Part shown: positions 10,901 through 22,200 of the stretch, in pieces
How the letters are laid out: every line of letters starts with the position of its first letter
Numbering within the stretch: the first letter of the stretch is position 1
Assembly: GCA_036897485.1 (NCBI GenBank)
Contig: JAYMTF010000114.1
Location: 1-52,524 of the forward strand
Reading direction: 5' to 3'
Source of the DNA: Pelargonium nanum
Taxonomy: Eukaryota; Streptophyta; Magnoliopsida; Geraniales; Geraniaceae
DNA: 52,524 nucleotides
Position numbers and translations under genes: made by a program
Notes under the pieces: model-generated
Databases searched by the model: none
The model's input: only the letters and a program-made list of their open reading frames with translations
Told to the model about the DNA's origin: nothing

Positions 10901-13900
10901 TGGTTTCATGATTTCTAAATTGGCATTATTCTTTTGGTTTTTTGGATAACTTAGGTTGATTTTCTGAATGCAGCTCCGCAACCCGAAAGAAGTCACTAAA
11001 GAGCAGTACAATGAATTTTATAAGAATACATTCGGAGAATATATGGATCCAATGGCTTATTCACACTTTACGACAGAGGGGAGAGGTGATTATAATCCTT
11101 TCATAGAAGTTTCATCAATAGACTCTTAGATCCTAGTCCATTCTGTTTATATGAATATTTTAAATGAGTGATGCATAAAGTTGTTCCTGTTGTCTACAAT
11201 TAGAACCCATTGGTGTGTAAATGTGTGCACAATTTACTTTTCAAAAGCCATAAAAGTTCAATATTGTCCATTGTGCGAGTTCATTGTCCTGTAGTTATGT
11301 TATCTACAAAGTGTCCATCCCTTAATTAGCACCTCATGTCTTTTTTACTGTTTGAACTGATGAGAAATGTCATTGCAGGGTGAGGTGGAGTTCAGATCTA
11401 TCCTTTATGTGCCTGCTTATGCTAATTCAGAACGTGATGACATTGCCAACCCCAAGACGAAAAATATAAAGCTCCATGTGAAACGGGTGTTTATTTCAGA
11501 TGACTTTGATGGAGAGCTGGTAAGTGAAATGACACAACATTATGTGAAAAAGAATGTATGTAGTTCTTTATGTGCCTGTACTAATACTTGCTGTATATAA
11601 CTTTTTTTTAATAGTTCCCAAAATACCTTAGCTTTGTCAAAGGTATCGCGGACTCAAATGATCTTCCCCTCAATGTTTCTCGTGAGATACTTCAGGAAAG
11701 CCGCGTTGTAAGTACTTATGAATGGTGCCTTTAAATTTATTCTACTAATTGGTTCATGCTAACCCTTTCTCCTCGTTGGATCCTTGAAGGTACGTACTAT
11801 GAGGAAGCGGCTGGTCCGGAAGGCCTTTGACATGTTTTTGGGAATATCTACGAGCGATGACAAAGAGGCAAGTCTTTGTTTTGGAATTAATTCAATCAAT
11901 TTTCTTTTAGCTTCTGAAAAAAATATGTTCATAGGGCCATTGGTGTAATATTGGGTACACTGTTATTGTTTGGTGTAGGACTATGAGAAATTCTGGGACA
12001 ATTTTGGAAAATATTTGAAAGTGGGTTGCATTGAGGATCGTGAAAATCACAAGCGCATTGCACCATTGCTTAGATTTTTCTCCTCCCAGAGTGAGAATGA
12101 GCTTATCAGCTTGGATGAATATGTGGAGAACATGAAACCTGATCAGAAGGATATCTATTTTATTGCTGCTGACAGCGTGAACGGTGCTAAGAATACACCT
12201 TTCCTAGAGAAGCTTGCTGAAAAAGGTTTTGAGGTATGTCCTTGTAAAATTTTAGATTTTTATTTTGTTTTGCTTTCAATATGACAATATCTGTACTGGG
12301 TGATAAATGTTGTGTTAATGTAGGTGCTGTTTTTAGTTGATCCAATTGACGAGGTTGCCGTCCAGAATTTGAAATCATACAAGGAGAAGAATTTTGTTGA
12401 TATTACCAAGGAGGACTTGAATTTAGGTTTGTACTCTTGCTTATGCTGTGCTTTCCATTGGTCGACCCTGCTATTAGATTTGATTTTTTTTTTTGTTACC
12501 AAAGTTTCCAATATTTATACATATGGCCAGCTGATCTGCCAAAACCACTCAACGGAAAGATAGTGGGTCTTTTTTCTTGTTATCAAATGCTCTCTGACAG
12601 CTGTTTTATGAATTATGTGGGTATTGTCTATCTTTTAAGATAGACTTGGACTGTTTAGCTTTTGCAACAGCATGATGAATGTAATTCTTCATCAAAACTG
12701 TGGCAGGTGATAAAAACGAAGAACAGGAGAAGGTGAAGAAGCAGGAGTATGGCCCAACTTGTGATTGGATGAAGAAACGATTAAAAGACAAAGTTGCTGA
12801 TGTTCAGATTTCAAACCGCCTCAGCACATCACCCTGTGTTCTGGTATCTGGGAAATTTGGCTGGTCTGCTAACATGGAGAGGTACAGTTCACTCTTGCCA
12901 CAATCTAAGTTCTGGAGCGGAGATATACGAAAGATATTCCAACACTTAAAATGAATTTTTGCAGGCTGATGAAAACACAAACTGTTGGTGGTTCGGCGCA
13001 CATGGACTTCATGAGAACCAGGAGGGTGTTTGAGATCAATCCTGAACATCCAATAATTCAAAACTTGAATGTACGGCAAACAATCTGTCACACAATTTCC
13101 CATCCAATTTCTCTGCATAGTAAACTAACATGGTTTTGTGACTGTTGACACAGGTTGCATACAAAAGTAATCCAGATGATGAAGAATCCCTGAAAGCCAT
13201 TGATCTTTTGTACGATGCAGCTCTGGTTTCCAGTGGTTTTACTGTGAGTTTAAATTCTATCTCCACATCTATACCACATAGGAATCATTAAAGCCATTTC
13301 ATAAGATGTTCATTGGATTGTTAAAAGCTTTGGATCCACGTGAACAAACATCTATTATATCTTTTTTGGCCATGCCTGTGGTATGATTATAGAGCTGGCA
13401 AGTTGTGTTGCAACACAACACAAAATTAGCATTTTGGGGCTCACATTTAGTAATTTTGTTATACTGTCGTGTCAACACAATCCATTTAGTTAATGTGTTG
13501 GGTCATATTAGTGTCAAACATACCGTGCCAACATTGACCCTTTTAGTTATCGTGATTAATGTGTCGTGTTTGTGTTTTGTGTTTGTAAACATGTGTTTGT
13601 GTTGAGTTGTTCAACACGTTCGTGTTAGGCCACAATCAACCTTCAACACGACATGAACACGATAGTGGATATAGCTCTTCTAAAGTCTAAAAGTATATTT
13701 CCTCAAAACCTCACCTTGCGTCCATAGACATAAGTAGAAACTGCTGGCAAGAAGTAGGACGAGTCAATAGACTCATTTGGAGGGTTCGTCGAAGAGATCC
13801 ACTAACTAGACTTACTCTTATCGTGACTAGGCCATGTTTGATTTACTTGCATATGACCTGTCCACAAATTTTAAAGGAATTAACTTGATGAAATTTGATT

Positions 13901-14075
13901 ATGATCCGTGCAGCCTGACAATCCGGCACAACTTGGTGGGAAGATATATGAGATGATGGGCATGGCTCTTTCAAGCAAATGGTCGTCTGCCGGAACCCAA
14001 ACCCAACCTCCCGTTCCAGAAACAGTAGAGGCTGAAGTGGTTGTTGAGCCAGTTGAGGCCGGAAGCCAGAAATAA
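7971..14075 (+). CDS. HSP90-6: Mitochondrial HSP90 chaperone (HSP90-6/HSP89.1 type)
   Basis: Exons: 7971-8078, 8281-8439, 8525-8598, 8754-8879, 8953-9046, 9124-9207, 9314-9457, 9550-9663, 10623-10682, 10803-10877, 10974-11078, 11379-11519, 11615-11707, 11790-11867, 11979-12233, 12324-12426, 12707-12881, 12965-13070, 13154-13243, 13914-14075; 781 residues. An Arg/Ser-rich presequence (about 1-75) points to mitochondria. The GHKL ATPase shows E111 and N115 in [13 protein letters not shown]157 in [15 protein letters not shown] and [10 protein letters not shown] charged linker, middle domain and C-terminal dimerisation domain follow. The C-terminus lacks MEEVD, as organelle HSP90s do. Introns 3 and 14 begin with GC. 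Intron 11 needs a GG donor at 11079 to match the family protein; otherwise seven residues are added or the frame breaks. The protein is an ATP-driven folding chaperone. An OBERON gene follows in the same orientation. Confidence 0.93.
9797..10588. mobile_element. Miniature LTR-retrotransposon-like remnant in HSP90 intron 9
   Basis: The unusually long intron 9 (9664-10622) contains two diverged direct copies of a block of about 110 bp (9877-9987 and 10474-10588). They share words such as TATTTACT, GCTCTATA/GCTTTATA and CTTGTTTTCTA. The left block is preceded by TGTTAGAAT (9797) and the right one ends TTCTAACA (10588), matching the TG...CA ends of Copia-like LTRs. No gag/pol frame or clear primer-binding site survives, so a TRIM-like or deeply decayed element fits. 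Boundaries are approximate. Confidence 0.4.
11076..11085 (+). other. Non-canonical splice donor (GG) expected for HSP90 intron 11
   Basis: The conserved protein needs exon 11 to end after GAG at 11078 and exon 12 to start with GGT at 11379. The intron would then begin GGGAGA rather than GTGAGA, one T-to-G change away from a perfect donor. The next GT donor is at 11086. Joined to the usual acceptor (AG at 11377-11378) it gives an immediate stop. Joined to an earlier AG at 11363-11364 it keeps the frame and adds seven residues. Confidence 0.6.
13395..13675. repeat. CGTGT-rich interspersed repeat in HSP90 intron 19
   Basis: Intron 19 (13244-13913) holds a stretch dense in GTGTTG, CGTGTC, CAACAC and CACGA words in both orientations. 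Such noncoding composition is common in plant transposon-derived repeats. Similar word content recurs near 23245-23660. No ORF or clean termini are visible, so no family is named. Confidence 0.35.
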
Positions 14076-14556
14076 GGAGCACAGCGTTGCTTCTTGCATT
14101 TTGTTTCCATAATTCCGTGTTATGAGCATTGAGTTTCTTCTCTAGGATACATTGCAATATTCCAAGATGTGAAAATTTAGGTTTTTAGTAACTTTTGTTG
14201 TCATAATGTTTCATCAGTTTGGGATGGAGTGTATCCATTTTATCTGTCCCTTAATTTTGAAGATTGATTGACCAAATTGTTTTCATATTAAGACTAGAAT
14301 GATATATAAACATCATGTTTTCATGGTCTCATGTGGAGTAAGATTCATTTTAATGAGAAAAGGAGTTGGCAATCACATGCAATGGAAATGTGTGCTATTA
14401 TAAAGGAGTAAGCAATCACTAGCTAATTCTTTTTTAATTTTTATCAAAATAAAATTTAAATTATTCAATATAAGATGATGGACCTACCATTTTAAGAGCT
14501 TCCATTTTTAAATTTTCGTTTTAGGCAACTCTAATAGTAGCCCACCTCTAATAACA
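14076..14556. other. HSP90 3' flank
   Basis: After the HSP90 stop there are T-rich words suiting a 3' untranslated region and polyadenylation signals over the first 200-300 bases, then AT-rich DNA up to the MITE. No gene is seen. Confidence 0.5.
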
Positions 14557-14844
14557 TAATATTTCCTCCGTTTCAAATTATATGTCATTTTAGAGTTTAA
14601 ATTTTGTTTTAAATTAAATGTTATTTTCCACTTTTAGCAAAATTTACACATGATTTACTATAATGCCATTTGTTATAATGATTTCAATATAGAAGATGAA
14701 AAGTTTTTAACATTAAGGTTGAGTAAATATATTAGTAGTGGATTTTATATCTTTATCTAAGAGTAAGAAAGTCATTTAACATTTTTTCTTAATATTCGTG
14801 AAAAACTCTAAAACAACATTTAATTTGAAACGGATGTAGTATTA
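14557..14844. mobile_element. Stowaway-like MITE
   Basis: The left end at about 14557 and the right end at about 14844 form inverted repeats of roughly 40 bases. CTCCGTTTCAAATTATATGT on the left mirrors ATCCGTTTCAAATTAAATGT read from the right, and both continue into TTTTAGAGTTT. TA-rich flanks fit a TA target duplication. The interior (about 200 bp) is AT-rich and non-coding. Size, termini and target fit a Tc1/mariner-type Stowaway MITE. Confidence 0.75.
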
Positions 14845-15240
14845 GAGAAGTCAATGCATGAACTCAAAAAAAATTATAATTTGATCTGACTTGTGCTTAT
14901 CCGATCCAACAAATTTTTAGGTTGCTACAAAATTACTAGTTAAAATCCGATAAGAGTCTAACCCCCTTTTGATCGAATATGATCTGTAATCCAAAATTAG
15001 CAGCTCTATTATATCTAACATATATCATTCTAGTGTTCTAGACATTAAAAAAAAAGAAGACAATTTTTCATTTTAAAAACTCAATAATGAATAAACAAGA
15101 CCAATTTTAAAAGCTAATGATCCTCAATATTGGGCCTAGAGGCCCAAACCCAACTTTCGTTTTAATCTTCATAAATTTGACCGGATATAGCTAGTCGAAC
15201 CGTTAACCGGTTGAGCCGATCTCAAAAGTGACAGCACATT
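14845..15240 (+). promoter_or_regulatory. OBERON gene promoter with site II pair
   Basis: TGGGCC at 15131-15136 and GGCCCA at 15141-15146 form an inverted pair of site II (TCP-type) elements a little upstream of the presumed leader exon. The same class of motif precedes the neighbouring HSP90 gene, which suggests both are growth-associated housekeeping genes. No TATA box is evident. The transcription start is not determined. Confidence 0.45.
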
Positions 15241-15379
15241 TCGAAACTATTTAAAACATTTAAATTTTTTATGAGAAAAAAACTTATTCGATTACCTGAG
15301 TCTGTATCGGAATGCAAATCGGTGAAGACAAAAAATAGTCGATTCTCGCCGCCGACTTCATCTGACTCCGACTCCTCCG

Positions 15380-16414
15380 GTGAGCTCTTTTTGATCTCTC
15401 TCTCTCCATTCTGTTTTACTTTCTGATTTCTACCTTTTTGAACTGTTTGGTTGCTGAGAAAACGCAAGAACTCGAGTTGATGCTTCGTTTTGTTTAAAAA
15501 GTAAAGTTGTACTCATTTAGTCCAGTTTCTTACGAGACTTATGCTTTTGCTTTTGATCTGCTAGTGTGGATTTTTGAACTGAATTGAGGAGTTTGATTTT
15601 GGGAGGGAAGTGATTGATGAATTTAGGGTTTGCTTTTACTTTATGTTGAAGCTAAATAGATTAGAATCGTTTATTTTGTTTTTCTTTTGAATTTGGAATT
15701 TTAGTAAATTGAAGAAATGTTGAATTTAGCTTAAAGTATGGTTGTGAACTGTTTTTGTATGAGATCTATGTGATTTCATGAGCTAGGTTTGATATTAGAT
15801 TGTTGATATCTGTTTTCTACATGCCTCATTTGAAAAGGTGCTGATTTGGTCATTTTTTCTGGTTAGTATATGGAAAAATGTTAGGTTGAGAACATGTTTT
15901 GAGTATGTGTATGTGTGTCCTTTGTGAAGATATGGAAATTATAGCAATTAAGTTGGATTTATCTGTTTGTTAATACTTTGTTATTGTTATTTGATGAAAG
16001 CCTATTTGCCGAAGGCTGAATTGTTAGAGGCACCCATCTTGTTTGCATGCGCAGATTTTGCTTTCTGTTTTTGTCATGGATAATTTTGATTATCTTTTGA
16101 ATTTTGAATTCTAGTATCTTGAAGAAATGTTGATTTTAGCTTCAAGTATGGTTTTGAACTATATTTATATGAGATCTATGTGATTTTGTGAACTAGGTCT
16201 ACCATTGGATTGTTGATCAATTGTGTTTTCTACATATGCCTCATTTGAAATGGTGCTAATTTGGTCTTTTTGTTTGCGCGAGTATTGCTTTAAGTTTTTG
16301 TCATGAGTAATTTTTGTTCTTCTCTTGTTTGCATTTGTATGCTATTTGTGGTAAAGAATTTGTGTATCTGTTGAGCAACTATGTGATAGTTATGAAACTT
16401 GTCTGGAGGAACAG
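15380..16414 (+). other. OBERON leader (5' UTR) intron
   Basis: A donor (CTCCG|GTGAGC) at 15379/15380 and an acceptor (GGAACAG|AATAAG) at 16414/16415 bracket a 1,035-base T-rich intron. It ends 18 bases before the ATG at 16433. The open frames inside are short and meaningless. A long first intron in the leader often boosts expression in plants. The interior carries a duplicated block described separately. The splice sites are inferred from consensus only. Confidence 0.55.
15681..16273 (+). repeat. Direct duplication inside the OBERON leader intron
   Basis: Positions about 15681-15861 and 16091-16273 are two copies of the same 180-base block, offset by about 410. They share GAAGAAATGTTGA, TATGAGATCTATGTGATTT, TGCCTCATTTGAAA and GGTGCT in the same order. 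Short words before the second copy (TTTTGTCATGGATAATTTT near 16070) recur after it near 16300, so a unit of about 400 bp was duplicated with a partial third copy. Confidence 0.7.
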
Positions 16415-16432
16415 AATAAGCTGAATTGAGTA

Positions 16433-18415
16433 ATGGGAGCATCCTCTGGATCTAATATTCACAATCAACCTGCATCGAAAATGCTGCCTCCACGTCAACA
16501 GCCACGACATGCTGGACTTCAAACCTCGCTGTCCTTGGTTTCTTCAGATGCTGCGCACTTGTCCTCCGATGCCCAGGATCCGAGATTAAATTCGGACCGC
16601 ATTCATGAATCTCCCTCTGAGAGTGCCGGTTCCCAAGAAACTTGGCCAAATGCTGATGCTGTCATGGCAAAGAAGATGGATAATGGAAAAGCTGAGGACG
16701 ATGGTTTTGAACAGTCCGTCGTTCACCGTGTTTCTAGCTTAGATAAAATATCTCTCCGGGACATAGCAAGAGAGAGAGTTGATATGGTCGCAGAAAGGAT
16801 GCACCGTCTTCCTGATGAAATTTTGGAAGAGCTAAAGAATGAACTCCGTCTTATCCTTGAAGGAAATGGAGGTTCACAGCACAGAGATGAGTTTTTGATC
16901 TTGCAGAAGTTTGTTCAGAGTAGACCTGATTTAACAGCTAAGACATTGATAAGAGCTCACCGGGTACAGCTTCATATCTTAGTTGCTATAAACACAGGAA
17001 TTCAAGCATTTCTTCATCCAACTATCAGCCTCTCTCAAACTTCACTCATCGAGGTTTTTGTTTACAAGAGATGCAGAAATATAGCATGTCAAAACCAGCT
17101 TCCAGCAGATGATTGTACCTGCGATATATGCACCAAGAGAAATGGTTTCTGTAATCTTTGCATGTGCGTTATCTGTAACAAGTTTGATTTTGAAGTTAAT
17201 ACCTGCCGCTGGGTGGGTTGTGATTTGTGTTCTCATTGGACCCATACAGACTGTGCGATTCGTGATGGACAAATTTGTATGGGCCCTTCTGTAAAGAGTG
17301 GAGCGGGCTCGGCTGAAATGCTTTTTAGATGCCGAGCTTGCAATCGGACTTCTGAGCTGTTAGGTTGGGTTAAAGATGTATTCCAACATTGTGCCCCGGC
17401 CTGGGACAAGGAGGCACTGATGAGAGAACTTGATTTTGTGAGTAGAATATTCCGTGGAAGTGAAGACACGAAAGGGAGGAAACTATTTTGGAAGTGCGAG
17501 GAACTCATAGAAAAAATGAAGGGTGGACTTGCAGAGTCAACAGCTTGCAGACTGATATTAATGTTTTTCCAAGGTACGACCTAAGGTCCTAAACTATCTT
17601 CTCTGTTGTTGAATGATTTTTTTTTCTGGACCACATGATGACATGTAGTTAATCTTAAATCTGTGTGTGCATGCATTTACATATAAGTATTTTGAGTAGA
17701 CCTGGCAATTCAGGCCGCGGGCCTAGATTGTGCTGCCGTTATCTAAAATAACTTTGTTTTTTTCTTTTCTGATTACCTCATTGATGAAGAAATTGAGTTG
17801 GACTCTCCAAAAAGCCTCGAAAACGGGGACAGTGGACGAATCATTGCTCCACAGGATGCGTGCAACCGAATTACTGATGTGGTGCAGGAAGCCATTAGGA
17901 AGATGGAAATGATGGCTGATGAAAAGATGAGGGAGTTCAAGAAAGAGCGCCTAGCTCTCGAGGCCTGTGACCGTGAGCTCGAGGACAAGGCAAGGGAAGT
18001 GACGGAACTAAAGTTGGACATGCAGAGAATGAAGGAGCAGGTAGAAATGCTGGAAAGAATGGTGAGGCTCAAAACCGCAGAGGCTGATATGTACCAGCTT
18101 AAAGCCAACGAGGCTAAACGGGAAGCTGAGAGGCTGCAGAGGATTGCTCTCGCCAAGCCGGATAAATCAGAGGAAGATTATGCTAGCAGCTACCTGAAAC
18201 TCCGGTTGAGCGAGGCTGAGGCTGAGAAGCAGTATCTGTTTGAGAAGATCAAGCTGCAAGACAGTTTGCGAGCATCTCAAAGTAGCGGCGGGACTGAGCC
18301 TTCGCAGACATTGATGTACTCGAAAATCCATGACCTTCTCGATAACATGTACAATGGGCCGTCAAAGGCAGATAGCCGAAAAAACGAACACCAACCCTTC
18401 AGGACAAATCCATAG
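16433..18415 (+). CDS. OBE1: OBERON-type PHD-finger protein (OBE1/OBE2)
   Basis: Exons 16433-17573 and 17790-18415 encode 588 residues. The N-terminal 75 residues are Ser/Gln/Pro-rich and probably disordered. Residues about 100-225 form the conserved OBERON helical region. The Cys/His cluster at about 228-303 (CDICTKRNGFC, CVIC, CDLCSHWTHTDC, FRCRAC) is the atypical PHD finger. A long acidic/basic coiled coil follows the intron (about 410-530). OBE proteins act in the nucleus, redundantly maintaining shoot and root meristems with TITANIA partners, probably by reading histone marks. The length is close to Arabidopsis OBE1/OBE2 (about 570). The ATG opens the MGxSSGSN start typical of the family. 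The single coding intron is phase 1, with acceptor at 17789. The upstream neighbour is HSP90-6, as in Arabidopsis, which favours OBE1 over OBE2. Confidence 0.93.
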
Positions 18416-19080
18416 TCGTCAGCATCGATCCTTATGAGGTACCTCAGACTAATATTTGTTTGGATATATGTGCATAATAGGTTCTTGTTGGTTTGCACAT
18501 GAAAATGTCTATTTCATAGGTTATGTATACAAAAATGTGTTACAAAACTCGTCCTGAACTCGCTCTGTTACCATTGGTGTTATTTTGATATTTGTCTGTT
18601 AAAGGTGACATTTTCTCCATTTTTGTGTAGCCATTGCTATTATTTCGCCAATTTATCGTAACAAAAAATGAAATATCGAATTTATGAAAACATATGGTAG
18701 CATACTTTCTATTTTTATATCAAATTAACTAGTGGTTTATGTTTATACAGAAATATAGTTGTTATTATTATTATTAGTATTTTTTTGGGGATCAAAATGA
18801 AGCTGATATGAATAAAATGCTATTATTGTTTGTGTAGTTGGTGGTTTGGTCTCAAAATTCCTAAACCTAACTCAGACCAACCAGTTGCACATTTGACAAT
18901 GATCCTGAGCAAAACACCAAACAAATATATAATTAATGGCATATATTAACGTTTTTAGTTTAAGTTGTTGTTACAATTTAATATGTTTTACTCATTAGTC
19001 AAATAGGCTTTACAGGAAAATAATACAAGTTGATATGATTTATTTATTTTTTTGTGAGAATAAATAATTAATATATTGCT
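18416..19080. other. OBERON 3' flank
   Basis: Past the stop codon come 3' untranslated-like sequence and then AT-rich DNA. No open frame of interest and no RNA gene are seen. Confidence 0.5.
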
Positions 19081-19225
19081 CAAGAATAATGGGGTTGTGT
19101 GAGCGGAAAGAGATCTTGCGTTCGATTCCCACTGAACACACTTATGGAGATAGAGATAAGTTTCAACTATTACTTACTCTCGAATGAAGATTAGACTGAG
19201 TGTGATAAAACGGTTTAAAAATGTC
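19081..19225 (+). mobile_element. Possible tRNA-derived SINE fragment
   Basis: TTGCGTTCGATTCCCAC at about 19117-19133 matches a Pol III B box, and GGTTGTGTGAGCGG about 30 bases upstream is a weak A box. The downstream tail (about 19140-19215) has the look of a repeated element body. The arms do not form a functional tRNA cloverleaf. No target duplication was resolved. Confidence 0.35.
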
Positions 19226-22200
19226 AACCACGATTTTGTCAAATTTTTTCTTTTCAAAATTCACCTAGCTTCTAAAATTTAAATTCACCTCTATATAGAA
19301 AATGATAATAGTGATAAATTTCTATTAACATTACTCATTTGTTTTCTTCATCCTTCATCATAATTTTTTGAAAAACATTTCAATCATTAATTATATCAAC
19401 TTACTTGAAGAATCTCTCTCTTTTATTTTCTCTAAAAATATAAATTGCACAATAGCTACACCAATTAATTTGTAAACAACTATCACAATTTTCAATATCA
19501 TAGAGATGCAAAGCCATGTGATAACCCACCATCATCATTCACTACCAAGTACCAAACCCACTCATCAAAAGAAGAAAATAAAAATAAAGAGCATATTGCC
19601 TAAAAGAAATATTATAATATTTACTAGTTAAACAATTTGTTGTATATTTTCTATGTGGAAATATGCTTGTTGTTCTTGTTTGGCTAGTTGTCTCTGACCT
19701 CCTTTTATTCACAAAAACTAAAGAAAATATTCTTCTTGTGTGACCTAATTCTTTTCATGTTATTAAGCAAATTATAGGATAATAGGTTCATGATTCATTT
19801 TAATCATCCAAAAAATTCATTGATACTTACCTACTTTCAAGAAGGAGAAAAAAATATTTTTGTTGTGACCTAAAACTTTTCATTTTGTTCTTATATTCTC
19901 GTATCATTAAAGTACAAAGTCGAAACTTTTCAATTAAACGGTTAATGTAAGAATGCACGCACACTTACTCTTTTATTAGTGTTTGGATGAGTGGATGTAC
20001 ATGCAATACTTAAGTTATAATCTTCATTGATCATGCATGGGGAATATTTTGTAACGTGTAGAAATTTTAAAGAGAAAAATTGAGCATCTAAAGAATTTTT
20101 TATTAAATGCACCAGACTGGTGTGAAGTTCCACCCTTAAGATACTCAAAGTTAAACCGAAAACACTCTTTTAAGTTGCAACTATTAACATGTATCTTATA
20201 ATGTAATGGTAAAATGACATATATGAATACCGATCCCTCCATGAACACTAACGATCTTTTTAAAAGTAACTAATCACCCGTATATCATAACATAAAGAAT
20301 TTGAACCTTGAAAATGAGATTGGAAAACCTCACTAGCGACTAAATTTCATCAATTGTACACAATTGATTTGTATATTGTACCAAATATAAATGCATCATA
20401 TATATTTTAAAACAAGAAAACAAAAATCCAATCAACTTTATGCCCTAAAACAAAAAACATGAATCATCATTAGTTTCATGCCAAGATGATCACATGGCCA
20501 TTTAGATAGAGACAAGTTGATACATATAAACTCAAAATACCATACTTTGATTCACATGTGATCACTATTTGTTCTTGCTTTAAAATGAATAACAATACTA
20601 CTAATTTGGATAATAAATACATAAACACCACAAAGTCCAAGAATGTTCCTTGTTGGAAGAGACTTGGAGAACAGATGGGAGGCTATGGGGTTTCAAGAGA
20701 ACTCTCTCAAAAGCAATGGCTGTTAGATTTTCTTAATATAATAACCCATAAAGTGGCTACTTTTTTTAGTCTTTTGTGACATTTTTTCCCAATATAAAGT
20801 TTTTAAGAACTTCAAAAAAAGATAAAGATAATTTAATCAAAGAATATAAATGGGTATGATTAGTGTTAAGAATCTTTTCCTCCTCCTCACTGTCTAGCTG
20901 GTCACATGGCATTTAATTTAAAAAAAAAAACATTGTTGTTTTAGTAATTGAGCTCTTGTTAATAGTTACACTCTAATTTTGGACTCTAAAACACTTATGA
21001 TTGATAAATATTTGATTAGTCAAATGTCATATTTTTGAATTAGACTAAAATTCGATGTGGTGAAATAAAACGGATCAATAAACGAGATAAGTTATTGGGC
21101 TAAAAATTGATATTGTCGAAAGTGTCAAAATTCGGTTGGTATGTTAAAAAAAAAACTGCAATCAGTACGCATTGTTTCACTATAATTTACATAGTTGATC
21201 AGCCATTGTAAACTTGTTTTCTTATTTGAAGAATTTTCTCTCTAGTCAATACCAATATATGAGTACTTTAGATAATATTGTTTGATCATTTTATTATTTT
21301 AAAAATATTGGATCATTTTTTCCATGTTATATTCAAATTAGAATTTAGAATATGAGGTATATATATACATATTGCACACCTTTATGTTTTTAGCTTATAA
21401 TTTGATTCATTAGATTATTATTCTTAATTGGAATTGCATCACCAATCCTTATTAAGATTAATGGAAAAGTTGTAGTATTTACTATTTAATGTCAATGTAT
21501 TAGGTCTAATTTGTGTGAATTTGGTTTAATATTATATATTCATTAAAAAAATCGTTTTAAACGTTTAAATATTTAGATTAATAAATTAACATGGTATCAT
21601 TATTATTTTAGTTTTGAGGCCTCTATTTGCATATGATTCTAAAGTTCCATTTTATATTGTTTCTTGTCTTAAAGAACAAGTCACTGGTATGCAATGGTAT
21701 TTTATGTAAGTTGCTAGCTATCTCATACATCATGCCAACTATACAATTGCTTTAATTAATAATGATTAATCACTAGTTGAAAATTAAATTCTTAAATGTC
21801 TTTTTGTTTTAAATTTATTCTTGAATGTCTTTAATTAATAATGATCAATAACCTTTTATGTTATATATATTATGTATTAAATAAAATACAAATTCGTTAG
21901 ATATGACATGGTTATTTTCCTGTTGTTGTTGTTATTTTGACAATTTGCTATTCATGTTTGTTCCTTTTGCATGATCTCGTCTTCTGTTATCTCGCTGACG
22001 TCATCTTATTATATTTATTTTAATTATATGATAATATGTTAGAATGTGTTTATTGCAGCTGGACTGATAGTTTTCATTGTTTTAAATCATACTTTTGTTG
22101 TTATATTATTTTTAATATATTGTTTCTACTCTTTCTAATTTCTATGACGTATTTTATTATGAGTTTACGAGTATTTTTTTTACTGATGTGATTCAGATGT

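Noticed and set aside
11367-11600. Independent small ORF starting MSLQGEVEF
   Set aside because: It is exon 12 of HSP90-6 read from an upstream in-intron ATG. It matters only for the splice-site question.
19117-19133. tRNA gene suggested by a TTCGATTCC T-loop word
   Set aside because: No acceptor, D or anticodon stems pair correctly, so a SINE-like remnant is the better reading.
20558-20779. 73-aa frame with some charged residues
   Set aside because: No recognisable family or splice partner in a gene-poor AT-rich stretch.
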